Program-made: the position numbers and the translations under genes
Shown here: positions 1 through 6,679 of the stretch, piece by piece
Layout: every line of letters starts with the position of its first letter
Numbering within the stretch: position 1 is the first letter of the stretch
Assembly (NCBI GenBank): GCA_023432845.1
Contig: JAEZEY010000204.1
Location: 1 to 23,434, forward strand
DNA: 23,434 bases
From: Pseudomonadota bacterium
GTDB taxonomy: Bacteria > Pseudomonadota > Alphaproteobacteria > Rhizobiales > Xanthobacteraceae
Direction: 5' to 3'
The notes under the pieces: generated by a model
Database searches by the model: none
Seen by the model: only the letters and a program-made list of their open reading frames with translations
Told to the model about the DNA's origin: nothing

Positions 1-1188
1 GTGAAGGAATTGTCGGTGCGCACCCAGGCCGCGACCGAGGACATCACGCGCAAGATCGAAACCCTGCAGAAGGCCGCCGCCGCCTCGATCGCTGCCGTGC
101 ATCGCATCTCCGATGCGACCAAGGCGGTGCGGCCGGTGTTCTCCTCGATAGCCGAGGCGGTGCAGGCGCAGGTCACGACCACCGACGGCCTGTCGCGCAA
201 CGCCAGCGAAACCTCGTCCTTCATCGGCGCTGTCGCGGACGGCGCCGGCGAGATCCGCCAGGCCGCGGCCGACGCCACCGCGCATGGCGACGCCGTCGAT
301 CGCTCCGGCCGGGAAGCCGGCCATCTGGCCGAAAAGCTGAAGACGCGATGCGTCATCTTCCTGCGCCTGACCGATATCGGCGATCGCCGCCAGCACGAGC
401 GGCTGCCCTGCGAGCTCGATGTCTCGCTCGACGCCGGCGGCGCGGTATTGCGCGGCCAGACCGCCGACATCTCAGAGGGCGGGCTGCTGGTACGGCTGCG
501 TGAGCCGAGACAACTGCGCACCGGCGCAACGCTGAATGCCGAGATCACCGGCATCGGGCCGTGCGAACTGCATCTGGTCAATCAGTCGAATCTCGGCCTG
601 CACCTGCAGTTCGGTCCGCTGGCGCCCGATACCAAGGCCAATCTCGACGGCCGCCTCGCCGCCGTCCGCGAAGCCAACAAGGAATTCATCGCCCGCGCCA
701 TCGATGCCGCCGATCGCATCTCGGCGCTGTTCGAGGACGCTGTGAACACGGGGCGGATCGCGCTCGACGACCTGTTCGACAATCATTACGCGCCGATTCC
801 CGGCACCAATCCGCAGCAGTACCGCACGCGCTTCCTGTCGCTGTGCGAGGCGCTGCTGCCCGGCGTGCAGGAGCCGCTTCTGGCCAGCGATCCGCGCCTG
901 GTGTTCTGCGTGGCGGTCGACCGCAATGGTTATCTGCCGGTCCACAACACCGCCTATGCGCAGACGCAGCGCCCGGACGACCCGATCTGGAACGCCGCGC
1001 ACAGCCGCAACCGCCGCATCTTCGACGATCGCGCCGGCCTGTCCGCCGGCCGCGTGGTGCGGCCCTACATCATCCAGAACTACCCGCGCGACATGGGCGA
1101 CAAGGTCGTGATGATGTGGGAGATCGGTGCGCCGATCCGCGTTTTCGGCAAGAAATGGGGCGGCTTCCGCACGGCCTATACGCTCTGA
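1..1188 (+). CDS. Methyl-accepting chemotaxis protein with PilZ domain, 3' part
   Basis: This is the C-terminal 395 residues of a chemoreceptor whose 5' end lies outside the window, so the GTG at base 1 is an internal codon. Residues 1-110 are the alanine-rich coiled coil of an MCP signalling domain (KELS..T..ATEDI..KI is the usual post-hairpin segment), which would couple to CheA/CheW. Residues about 128-215 form a PilZ domain with both c-di-GMP motifs: R130-x3-R134 and D156-x-S158-x2-G161. Residues about 235-395 are a sensory-type module found at one end of many proteobacterial MCPs (PIPGTxPxQ, FCVAVDRNGYLPVHN, RNRRIFDD, then a WGGFRTAY end). Known family logic suggests that flagellar behaviour responds to c-di-GMP; the ligand of the C-terminal module is not known. 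No terminator is visible after the stop. Confidence 0.9.
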   Translation: MKELSVRTQAATEDITRKIETLQKAAAASIAAVHRISDATKAVRPVFSSIAEAVQAQVTTTDGLSRNASETSSFIGAVADGAGEIRQAAADATAHGDAVDRSGREAGHLAEKLKTRCVIFLRLTDIGDRRQHERLPCELDVSLDAGGAVLRGQTADISEGGLLVRLREPRQLRTGATLNAEITGIGPCELHLVNQSNLGLHLQFGPLAPDTKANLDGRLAAVREANKEFIARAIDAADRISALFEDAVNTGRIALDDLFDNHYAPIPGTNPQQYRTRFLSLCEALLPGVQEPLLASDPRLVFCVAVDRNGYLPVHNTAYAQTQRPDDPIWNAAHSRNRRIFDDRAGLSAGRVVRPYIIQNYPRDMGDKVVMMWEIGAPIRVFGKKWGGFRTAYTL

Positions 1189-1303
1189 CTCACCCGCTCC
1201 AACAGGACGGAACCTTCCGTACAATTTGACGCAAGTTCTTTAAGCGACCGCAAGCCGGCGCGCCTAGGGTCCAAGGCTAACGCCAATTTACCCGGCTGCC
1301 CGG

Positions 1304-1708
1304 ATGGCCATGAACAAAACCCGCCTGCTGCGAGTAAATAAACGCAAGCAACTCCGCGCGACCGATATCCTCGGCCTCGCCGCCGGAGCCGCGTTCGTGC
1401 TCGGCGTGCTGGCGGTGGTGGCCATCGTCGTGCCGAACATGAAGCCGGCGCAAGTCGAACTGACGCCGCAACAGGTTGCGGAGAATGCCCGCCAGGCAGC
1501 CCTCAAGGCGGCACTGGAGCACCGGGAGGGCACGATCCTCTTCGTCGATCCGGAGATGTGCTCCGAGCACAGCTTCGACAACTGGACCGGCGCCGTCCAG
1601 TACAAGGAACAGATCGACTGCGACGCGCGCATTGCCAAGCTGCGCAAGTCGGAGAGCGACCGGGCCGCCGAACGCGTGCGCAACGTGGTCGATGGTTTCC
1701 GCCGCTAG
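1304..1708 (+). CDS. Small single-pass membrane protein of unknown function
   Basis: The product has 134 residues and I do not recognise its family. A basic N-terminus (NKTRLLRVNKRKQLR) is followed by one hydrophobic segment at residues about 22-44, which predicts a type II (N-in) topology. The rest is a charged, helix-prone region with two cysteines (the first in the stretch DPEMCSEHSFDNW, the second in EQIDCDARI) that could form a disulfide if it is exported. ATG codons at 1304 and 1310 are both possible, and neither has a strong ribosome binding site. Codon usage and GC match the neighbours, and the large antisense ORF here has no recognisable content. It stands alone between the chemoreceptor and the stress-type operon. 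Confidence 0.7.
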   Translation: MAMNKTRLLRVNKRKQLRATDILGLAAGAAFVLGVLAVVAIVVPNMKPAQVELTPQQVAENARQAALKAALEHREGTILFVDPEMCSEHSFDNWTGAVQYKEQIDCDARIAKLRKSESDRAAERVRNVVDGFRR

Positions 1709-1771
1709 CGAGACAATGACCGCGGCCGGCAACTGGACGTAAATCCTGCCTTCCTGTTCCGCGCACCCGCT

Positions 1772-1796
1772 GGAACATTTCTGCACAGCATCGGTT
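1772..1796 (+). promoter_or_regulatory. EcfG-type (general stress sigma) promoter candidate
   Basis: GGAAC at 1772-1776 is followed 17 bases later by GTT at 1794-1796 (GGAAC-N16-GGTT). The published alphaproteobacterial EcfG/RpoE2 consensus is GGAAC-N16/17-CGTT, equivalently GGAAC-N18-TT. Spacing is exact and only the first -10 base differs. It lies about 60 bases ahead of the 314-aa membrane protein and points towards it. Confidence 0.6.
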
Positions 1797-1855
1797 GAAG
1801 CGCCATAGACGTGGCAAGCCAAGTTCCTTGACCACGTTCGTGGAGAGCTCGGCTC

Positions 1856-2800
1856 ATGTCTATGACGGAAATCGATATCGTTGCCGCGCCGGAAGATTCC
1901 GGGCCGGCGATCAGTTGGCAGGCGATCATCGCAGGCGCGGTGACGGCGGCTGCCATCACTCTCATTCTCGTGGCATTCGGTGTTGGCGTCGGGTTTTCGG
2001 TGATCTCGCCATGGAGCGGCCAGGGCGTCTCGGCATCGACCTTCACAATCGGCGGCGGCATCTTCCTGATCGTCGTCGCCATGCTGTCGTCGACCATCGG
2101 CGGCTACATTGCCGGCCGGTTGCGCCCGCAATGGGCGACGGTGCATTCAGATGAGCGCTTTTTCCGCGACTCCGCGCACGGGCTTGTTACCTGGGCGGTC
2201 GCGACCATCGCCGTTGCCACCATCCTTGGCGGCGCCATGACCGCGGTGGTCGGCACGACCGGCGCCGGCCTGGCCGTTGCCGGTTCACAGCCGGCGGACA
2301 TGTATGTCGATGCGCTACTGCGCACCAATCCGGCGACGGAGCGCGCCGGCACAGCAGCCCCTGCTTCGGTCGATGCGCAGCAGACGACGTCACCGGTCGA
2401 AAGCAGCCAGATCGCACCGACGCTGCAGGGCGGCCAGTTGCCGGAACGCAACGCCGCGCCCGTGAACCGCGCCTCGATCGCCCGCATCATCGCGCCAGCC
2501 ATGGTCCGGGGAGGCAGCGTCACCGATCCCGACCGTACCTATCTGGCGCAGCTCGTCGTGGCCCGCACCGGCATGCCGGAAGCGCAAGCCCGTCAGCGGG
2601 TCGACCAGATCATCACACAGGCGCAGGCCACGGCCGACGAGGCGCGCAAGTCCTCTGCCGCAGCGGCGTTCTGGCTGGCCTTCGCCCTGCTCGCCGGCGC
2701 GCTGGCCGCGTCACTGGCGGCCATCGAAGGCGGCAGCCTTCGCAACCGCGAATGGTGGACCGATGCGCGCGGCCGCGTGCGCACCGCGCCCGCCGAATAA
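1856..2800 (+). CDS. Polytopic membrane protein of unknown function (often labelled PhnA-like)
   Basis: The product has 314 residues. Hydrophobic segments lie at about 21-50, 64-86, 109-140 and 267-290, giving roughly four transmembrane helices. Between the third and fourth is a long polar linker rich in Ala, Gln and Thr (about 145-260), probably exposed to the periplasm, ending in a helical, Gln/Ala-rich stretch. The start ATG at 1856 is supported by GGAGAG at 1842-1847 with 8-base spacing; the second ATG at 1862 is less well placed. Similar proteins are, from memory, common in rhizobia under the uninformative name PhnA-like; I see no phosphonate-related motif and would not infer that function. 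The upstream EcfG-type promoter suggests general-stress expression, together with the small peptide 25 bases downstream. Confidence 0.8.
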   Translation: MSMTEIDIVAAPEDSGPAISWQAIIAGAVTAAAITLILVAFGVGVGFSVISPWSGQGVSASTFTIGGGIFLIVVAMLSSTIGGYIAGRLRPQWATVHSDERFFRDSAHGLVTWAVATIAVATILGGAMTAVVGTTGAGLAVAGSQPADMYVDALLRTNPATERAGTAAPASVDAQQTTSPVESSQIAPTLQGGQLPERNAAPVNRASIARIIAPAMVRGGSVTDPDRTYLAQLVVARTGMPEAQARQRVDQIITQAQATADEARKSSAAAAFWLAFALLAGALAASLAAIEGGSLRNREWWTDARGRVRTAPAE

Positions 2801-2824
2801 CCCAACCCGAAAGGAGGAAAGCTA

Positions 2825-2899
2825 ATGCCAATTCTGTTGTGGCTCCTCGGCGTTCCGATCAGCCTCATCATCGTACTGATGCTGCTCGGCATCGCCTGA
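2825..2899 (+). CDS. 24-residue hydrophobic membrane peptide
   Basis: The reading frame encodes MPILLWLLGVPISLIIVL followed by MLLGIA, 24 residues that form a single hydrophobic helix with a Gly-Val-Pro kink and no charged side chain. A near-perfect ribosome binding site (AAGGAGG at 2811-2817, 7-base spacing) precedes it, and it sits 25 bases after the 314-aa membrane protein and just before a strong terminator. These facts make translation likely despite the size. It may be a regulatory subunit of the upstream membrane protein or an independent small stress membrane peptide. A type I toxin is less likely because no antisense RNA signal is evident and it is cotranscribed. Function unknown. 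Confidence 0.7.
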   Translation: MPILLWLLGVPISLIIVLMLLGIA

Positions 2900-2918
2900 T
2901 GTCTACGCTAACCAACGA

Positions 2919-2952
2919 AAAGCCCGCCCGTCTCGCGATTGGCGGGCTTTTT
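2919..2952. terminator. Bidirectional rho-independent terminator
   Basis: AAAGCCCGCC (2919-2928) pairs perfectly with GGCGGGCTTT (2941-2950) across a 12-base loop. A T-run follows on the plus strand (2948-2952), and an A-run on the left serves the minus strand. It separates the plus-strand stress operon from the convergent YitT-family gene. Confidence 0.9.
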
Positions 2953-2962
2953 CATGGAAGGC

Positions 2963-3589
2963 CTACGGCGCCGACCAGGCAATGTAGCGGTCGTGCCGGT
3001 GGTTGATCCATATGACCATGTTGAGCACGGATGCGCCAATCACAGAGGCCAGCAAGGCGAGCGGACTGACAATAAAGAATGACGCAGCGAGCACGGTAAG
3101 ATCAACGGCCAGCTGAAATTTGCCGGCGCGAATCCCGTAACGGTCCTGCATATAGAGCGCAAGGATGTTAACGCCGCCGAGGCTCGCCTGATGACGGAAC
3201 AGCACAATGAAACCGACGCCCATCAACAGCCCGCCGAAGACAGCGGCATAGAACGGATTGACCTCACCGACATGGATGAAGCGCGTGTGCAACTCGGTCA
3301 GCACCGAGGTCAGCGCCACGGCGACGAAGGTCTTGATCGTGAAGCGCCAGCCCATGCGCAGAAAGGCGAGGATATAGAACGGCAAATTGATGACGAAGAA
3401 CACCGCGCCGAACGGCAGCCCGGTCGTATAGAACACCAGAAATGCCAGGCCGGCCGTACTGCCAGTCAGCAGCTCGGCTAGTTTGAACAACGCCAGCGCA
3501 AACGAAATGAACAAGGTGCCAGTGATGATCGCCAGCGCGTCTTCGTAGATGCTGTGGCGTGGCGCTTCGCTTCGGATGGCTGCTGTCAT
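2963..3589 (-). CDS. YitT-family membrane protein
   Basis: The 208-residue product is almost entirely hydrophobic, with about five to six transmembrane helices (about 17-42, 48-72, 80-100, 112-132, 155-195). The sequence matches the YitT membrane family (formerly DUF161): a GTLFISFALALFKLAELLTG first helix, GLPFGAVFFVINLPFYIL, and the RHQASLGGVNILALYMQDRYGIRAGKFQLAVD segment. The C-terminal DUF2179 domain present in Bacillus YitT is absent, as in most proteobacterial members. The transported substrate, if any, is unknown. It is a single gene, ended by the shared bidirectional terminator. Its upstream region, shared with the exported protein, holds an FNR/FixK-type box. Confidence 0.8.
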   Translation of the reverse strand: MTAAIRSEAPRHSIYEDALAIITGTLFISFALALFKLAELLTGSTAGLAFLVFYTTGLPFGAVFFVINLPFYILAFLRMGWRFTIKTFVAVALTSVLTELHTRFIHVGEVNPFYAAVFGGLLMGVGFIVLFRHQASLGGVNILALYMQDRYGIRAGKFQLAVDLTVLAASFFIVSPLALLASVIGASVLNMVIWINHRHDRYIAWSAP

Positions 3590-3650
3590 GAATCGGAAAG
3601 TCTGACTGGGCTGCAGAATGGTATTGGTGGGTACTGTTCTAGCGAACCGA

Positions 3651-3664
3651 TTGATCTAGCGCAA
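3651..3664. promoter_or_regulatory. FNR/FixK-type binding site
   Basis: TTGATCTAGCGCAA fits the CRP/FNR-superfamily FixK box TTG(A/C)-N6-(T/G)CAA at every specified base. It lies in the 137-bp divergent region between the YitT-family gene (start 3589) and the exported protein (start 3727). The centre (about 3657.5) is about 70 bases from either start codon, compatible with a class II position (-41.5) for one promoter. Confidence 0.55.
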
Positions 3665-3726
3665 AGCTGAACCAATGCGTTGTTGCATCCTGCTCACCCT
3701 GACACGTCCGTGACGCGGAGGGACAA

Positions 3727-4174
3727 ATGCGTACCCGTATCATCATCGCTTTGTTCGGTGCCCTGCTCCGGGGCCGGCGCTGCCACGGCCGAACCGGCAA
3801 TGCCGAGCGAGGCGGTGCAGGAAAAACTGATCAAGACCTGCCTGCTGACGCTCAACGACGCCAACATCACCGGCAATTACGCCGTTCTCCACGCCAAGCT
3901 GGCCAAGCCGTTCCGCACGCAGTTCAGCCCCGACAAGCTGAAACAGGGCTTCCGCACCTTCGCCGAGAAGCAGACCGATCTGTCTGTCATTGCCATCAAG
4001 ACGCCCGTCGCCGCGACGCCGACGAAGATCGACGACCGCGGCGTCCTGCAATTGCGCGGCTATTTCGACACGCAGCCGAGTCGCGTCCATTATGAACTCG
4101 ACTTTCTCGTCTCTGAACAAGAGTGGAAGCCGCTTTCCATCAACGTCAGGGTGAGACCGGCATCCGAGAAATAG
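3727..4174 (+). CDS. Exported protein of unknown function, frame broken inside the signal peptide
   Basis: The mature part, about 125 residues from EPAMPSEAVQEKL onward, reads in one frame to the stop at 4172-4174. I do not recognise a characterised family; it resembles small secreted DUF4864-like proteins only in general character. The frame that carries it has no good start: the only upstream initiator is a TTG at 3680 without a ribosome binding site. The neighbouring frame has ATG at 3727 behind GGAGGG (3717-3722) and encodes MRTRIIIALFGALL, the first half of a Sec signal peptide. The second half (GAGAATA|EP) is in the other frame. Dropping one base in the run at 3766-3773 (CTCCGGGG) joins them into a standard signal peptide with an AxA cleavage site. 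So this is either a recent one-base insertion (pseudogene), a sequencing error, or a slippage site. Confidence 0.7.
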
Positions 4175-4210
4175 CGGCGTCGCAATCATTTCATACGCAG
4201 AACCATCACC

Positions 4211-4468
4211 ATGACACAGCCCGAAGTTACGCCGGTCAAACAGGTGTCGACCGCCCGCAAGGTCTTTGCGGCGATCCTCGATTTCTTCTTCATCTTCATC
4301 GTCGGCGGCTATGTGGTTGCCCGCTTCAGCGGCGGCACCACCGAAGGGGGCTTCGAGCTTCAGGGAATGCTCGCTTTCGCGCTGTTCGGAATCGTCATCC
4401 TGTACTTCATCGTGTTCTCGCGCTTCCTTGGCGGTACGCTGTTCCAGCGGCTCCTCGGCGTGCGCTGA
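4211..4468 (+). CDS. Small RDD-like two-helix membrane protein
   Basis: The 85-residue product has two hydrophobic helices (about 20-42 and 51-70). The first carries AAILDFFFIFIVGGYVV and the C-terminus reads FLGGTLFQRLLGVR, which resemble the first helix and the GxTxGKRLLG end of RDD-family proteins. Normal RDD domains have three helices and about 130-150 residues, and the Arg-Asp-Asp signature is incomplete here (only R16 and D24 are suggestive), so this is a short or degenerate member. It follows the exported protein by 36 bases, probably in the same transcript, and converges on the PHA depolymerase with only 8 bases between stops. Function unknown. Confidence 0.7.
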   Translation: MTQPEVTPVKQVSTARKVFAAILDFFFIFIVGGYVVARFSGGTTEGGFELQGMLAFALFGIVILYFIVFSRFLGGTLFQRLLGVR

Positions 4469-4476
4469 AGCGGACG

Positions 4477-5694
4477 TCAGTCGCTCTGCAGGATGACGTT
4501 CTTGACCTGCGGATAGATCTGGTTCTGCCAACTCTTGCCGGAGAATACGCCGTAGTGTCCGACGCCCGCCTGCATGTGGTGGCGCTTGCGATATGGGCGC
4601 AACGAGGTGCAGAGATCGTGCGCCGCGAGCGTCTGGCCGACAGCGCAGATGTCATCGCGCTCGCCCTCCACCGTGAATAGCATGGTGCGTTTGATCGCCG
4701 CCGGCTCCACCTTCTGGCCCTGATAGGTCAACTGACCGAGCGGCAGCGTATGCTCCTGGAACACCAGTTGTACGGTCTCAAGATAGAACTCGGCGGCGAG
4801 ATCGAGCACGGCGAAATATTCGTCGTAGAACGCCTTGGTCTGCTCGGCCTTCTCGACATTGCCCTTGGCGATGTTCTCGTAAAGATCGCGGTGCGCCTTG
4901 ACGTGCCGGTCCATGTTCATCGACATGAAGGCCATTAACTGGACGAAGCCCGGATAGACCCGCCTGCCCGCGCCGGCATAGCGCGACGGCACGGTGGCGA
5001 TCATGTTCTTTTCGAACCAGCCAATGGACTTGCCCTTGGCCAAGTCGTTGACCTTGGTCGGCTGGATGCGGGTATCGATCGGCCCGGCCATCAGCGTCAT
5101 CGAGCGAGGCTGCGCCGGGTGATTGCCCTGCGCCATAACGCTCGCCGCCACCAGCGCCGACACGCAGGGCTGACATACCGCCACCATGTGCGCGCCCGGC
5201 CCGATCTTCTCGAGAAAGCGGATCAGATGGGCGGTGTAGTCTTCGAAACCGAACCGGCCGGCCGACAACGGCACATCACGGGCGTTGTGCCAGTCGGTAA
5301 TATAGACGTCGTGCTCGGACAGCATGGTGCGCACGGTGGCTCGCAACAAAGTCGCGAAATGGCCGGACAGCGGCGCGATGATCAGGACGCGCGGCTGCGC
5401 CTGGTCGATGTCTTTCCTGAAATGCAGCAGCGTGCCGAATGGCGTTACATCGGCGGCTTCTTCGGTGACCGCGACCTCCTGATGACCGACGGTGACGCTG
5501 TCGATGCCGTAACTCGGCCGCGTATGAGTCAATGTGGCGCGCGCGATCAGTTCATAGCCGGCGCCGAGATTGCCCCAGAACGACGGCCGTGGCGCGCCGT
5601 TGAGGTGCGTCCCGACGGAGCCGGCGGCCATGGCGGCAAATTTGCGCAGCGGATTGAAGAAATCCGAATGCGCCTGGTAGGTTTGATAGAGCAT
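4477..5694 (-). CDS. phaZ: Intracellular poly(3-hydroxyalkanoate) depolymerase
   Basis: The 405-residue cytoplasmic enzyme hydrolyses stored PHB/PHA granules. It has the family N-terminus MLYQTYQ, an alpha/beta-hydrolase core, the nucleophile motif VCQPC (Cys174, corresponding to the catalytic Cys of Ralstonia PhaZ1) in place of a serine lipase box, an ERDD acid region (Asp347/348) and a catalytic His380 in GVGHYGVFSG. The open frame extends upstream to a TTG at 5733, but I chose the ATG at 5694 because family members begin with MLYQ. It has no signal peptide, as expected for the intracellular class. It is divergent from a glutathione S-transferase. The 223-bp region between them holds palindromes that could be operators. 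Confidence 0.92.
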   Translation of the reverse strand: MLYQTYQAHSDFFNPLRKFAAMAAGSVGTHLNGAPRPSFWGNLGAGYELIARATLTHTRPSYGIDSVTVGHQEVAVTEEAADVTPFGTLLHFRKDIDQAQPRVLIIAPLSGHFATLLRATVRTMLSEHDVYITDWHNARDVPLSAGRFGFEDYTAHLIRFLEKIGPGAHMVAVCQPCVSALVAASVMAQGNHPAQPRSMTLMAGPIDTRIQPTKVNDLAKGKSIGWFEKNMIATVPSRYAGAGRRVYPGFVQLMAFMSMNMDRHVKAHRDLYENIAKGNVEKAEQTKAFYDEYFAVLDLAAEFYLETVQLVFQEHTLPLGQLTYQGQKVEPAAIKRTMLFTVEGERDDICAVGQTLAAHDLCTSLRPYRKRHHMQAGVGHYGVFSGKSWQNQIYPQVKNVILQSD

Positions 5695-5779
5695 CCAATC
5701 CCCGGAGGACCCCGGCGAGCCCTCATGTATCAACGCTAATTGATTTGATGCTGCGCTGCGAGATGTTTCTTGGCAAGGA

Positions 5780-5857
5780 CGGACTGAGTCCGACCAGCCG
5801 CCATGGGGACAATTCTCGCTTACGGGCTTCAGATCAGCGCGGAAACAATTGATTTCC
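5780..5857. promoter_or_regulatory. Two palindromes in the phaZ/GST divergent region
   Basis: CGGACTGAGTCCG (5780-5792) is a perfect 13-bp palindrome. GGAAACAATTGATTTCC (5841-5857) has matching 5-base arms around a CAATTG core. Both lie between phaZ (start 5694) and the GST gene (start 5918) and could bind regulators of either. I could not identify clear -35/-10 elements. Confidence 0.3.
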
Positions 5858-5917
5858 CTGCACTTTCGTCTAAGCTGCCGTCGCCGGGCTGCCTATCGAT
5901 GAGGACATCGTATTCCC

Positions 5918-6589
5918 ATGGATTCGTTCGCCCCTGCGAAAGCCACCCTCACCATCGCCAGCAAGAACTACGGTTCGTGGTCGATGCGCGGCTGGTTGTT
6001 GTGCAAATTCGCCGGGCTCGAATTCGACGAGCAGCCGGTCGCCAGCGACGATCCCTCGACCCGCGCCGAACTGTTGCTGCTATCGCCCTCCTTCCTGGTT
6101 CCGGCACTGACCCATGACGGCGTCAAGATCTGGGACACGCTGGCAATCGCCGAATATCTCAGCGAGAATATACCGAACTGCACCCTGCTCCCGGTCGATC
6201 GCGAAGCCCGCGCGCATTGCCGCTCGATCTGCGGCGAGATGCATTCCGGCTTCACCAACTTGCGCTCCGCGCTGCCGATGAACCTGAAAGCCCGCCACCC
6301 TGGCTTCAAGGTCTGGGTCGGCGCGCAGGCCGACATCGAGCGCGTCATCTCGATCTGGCGCGAGTGCCTCGCCAGGAGCAAAGGCCCGCTCCTGTTCGGC
6401 GACACGCCGACCATGGCCGACGCCATGTTCGCGCCGGTGGTGACGCGCTTCATCACCTACGACGTGAAGCTCGATTCCGATTGCGCCGCCTATTGCCGGG
6501 CGATCATGGATCTGCCGGCGGTGAAGGAATGGATCGACGGCGCGCTCGCAGAACCGGACGAAGTGGTCGAGCTCGACGTCGAGTTCTGA
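5918..6589 (+). CDS. Glutathione S-transferase family protein
   Basis: The 223-residue product has an N-terminal thioredoxin-fold domain (about 9-86) with SKNYGSWSMRGWLL, where a serine in SxWSxR is the likely glutathione-activating residue, then FLVPALTHDGVKIWDTLAIAEYL, which supplies the cis-Pro and the [ED]S/T-type gamma-glutamyl contact (Asp-Thr). The all-helical C-terminal domain (about 95-215) has the N-capping-like segment TPTMADAMFAPVVTRF. Members of this branch (SKNYSSWSLR type) are common, poorly characterised cytosolic GSTs in proteobacteria; the substrate is unknown. The start ATG at 5918 is preceded by GAGGA at 5901-5905 with 12-base spacing. It is followed 90 bases later by the beta-lactamase in the same direction; cotranscription is possible. 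Confidence 0.88.
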   Translation: MDSFAPAKATLTIASKNYGSWSMRGWLLCKFAGLEFDEQPVASDDPSTRAELLLLSPSFLVPALTHDGVKIWDTLAIAEYLSENIPNCTLLPVDREARAHCRSICGEMHSGFTNLRSALPMNLKARHPGFKVWVGAQADIERVISIWRECLARSKGPLLFGDTPTMADAMFAPVVTRFITYDVKLDSDCAAYCRAIMDLPAVKEWIDGALAEPDEVVELDVEF

Positions 6590-6595
6590 GCCCCG

Positions 6596-6671
6596 CCTCG
6601 TTCTCCGCTAACGCGTCGCGCTGCGGCCACAATACTGCGACGTGATCGCGCCTCGCGTTAAACGAACGAGG
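6596..6671 (+). promoter_or_regulatory. Leader inverted repeat that covers the beta-lactamase ribosome binding site
   Basis: CCTCGTTC (6596-6603) is the exact complement of GAACGAGG (6664-6671), and TAACGCG (6609-6615) of CGCGTTA (6654-6660). Together these give a 15-bp stem with a small asymmetric internal loop and a 38-base apical region that contains further CGTCGC/GCGACG complementarity. The right arm includes GAGG (6668-6671), the Shine-Dalgarno sequence for the TTG start at 6680. No T-run follows, so it is not a terminator. Confidence 0.55.
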
Positions 6672-6679
6672 AAAGCGCC

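Noticed and set aside
472..1224. 250-aa minus-strand ORF opposite the chemoreceptor gene
   Set aside because: It is antisense to a gene with clear PilZ and sensory motifs, has no recognisable domain, and is rich in the Arg/Asp/Ala residues typical of GC-rich shadow frames.
1209..1237. GGAAC followed by GTT upstream of the 1304 gene as an EcfG promoter
   Set aside because: The spacer is 21 bases instead of 17-18. GGAAC here is part of the palindrome ACGGAA-CC-TTCCGT.
1277..2146. 289-aa minus-strand ORF across the 1304 and 1856 genes
   Set aside because: It covers two plus-strand genes and their intergenic region, has no ribosome binding site or domain, and its composition is that of an antisense shadow.
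5740..5770. PhaR-type site (TGC/GCA repeats) upstream of phaZ
   Set aside because: GCAGC direct repeats are present, but they do not form the CTGC-N3/4-GCAG or related published motif.
6596..6671. Terminator for the GST gene
   Set aside because: The stem-loop is not followed by a T-run, and its right arm is the ribosome binding site of the next gene.
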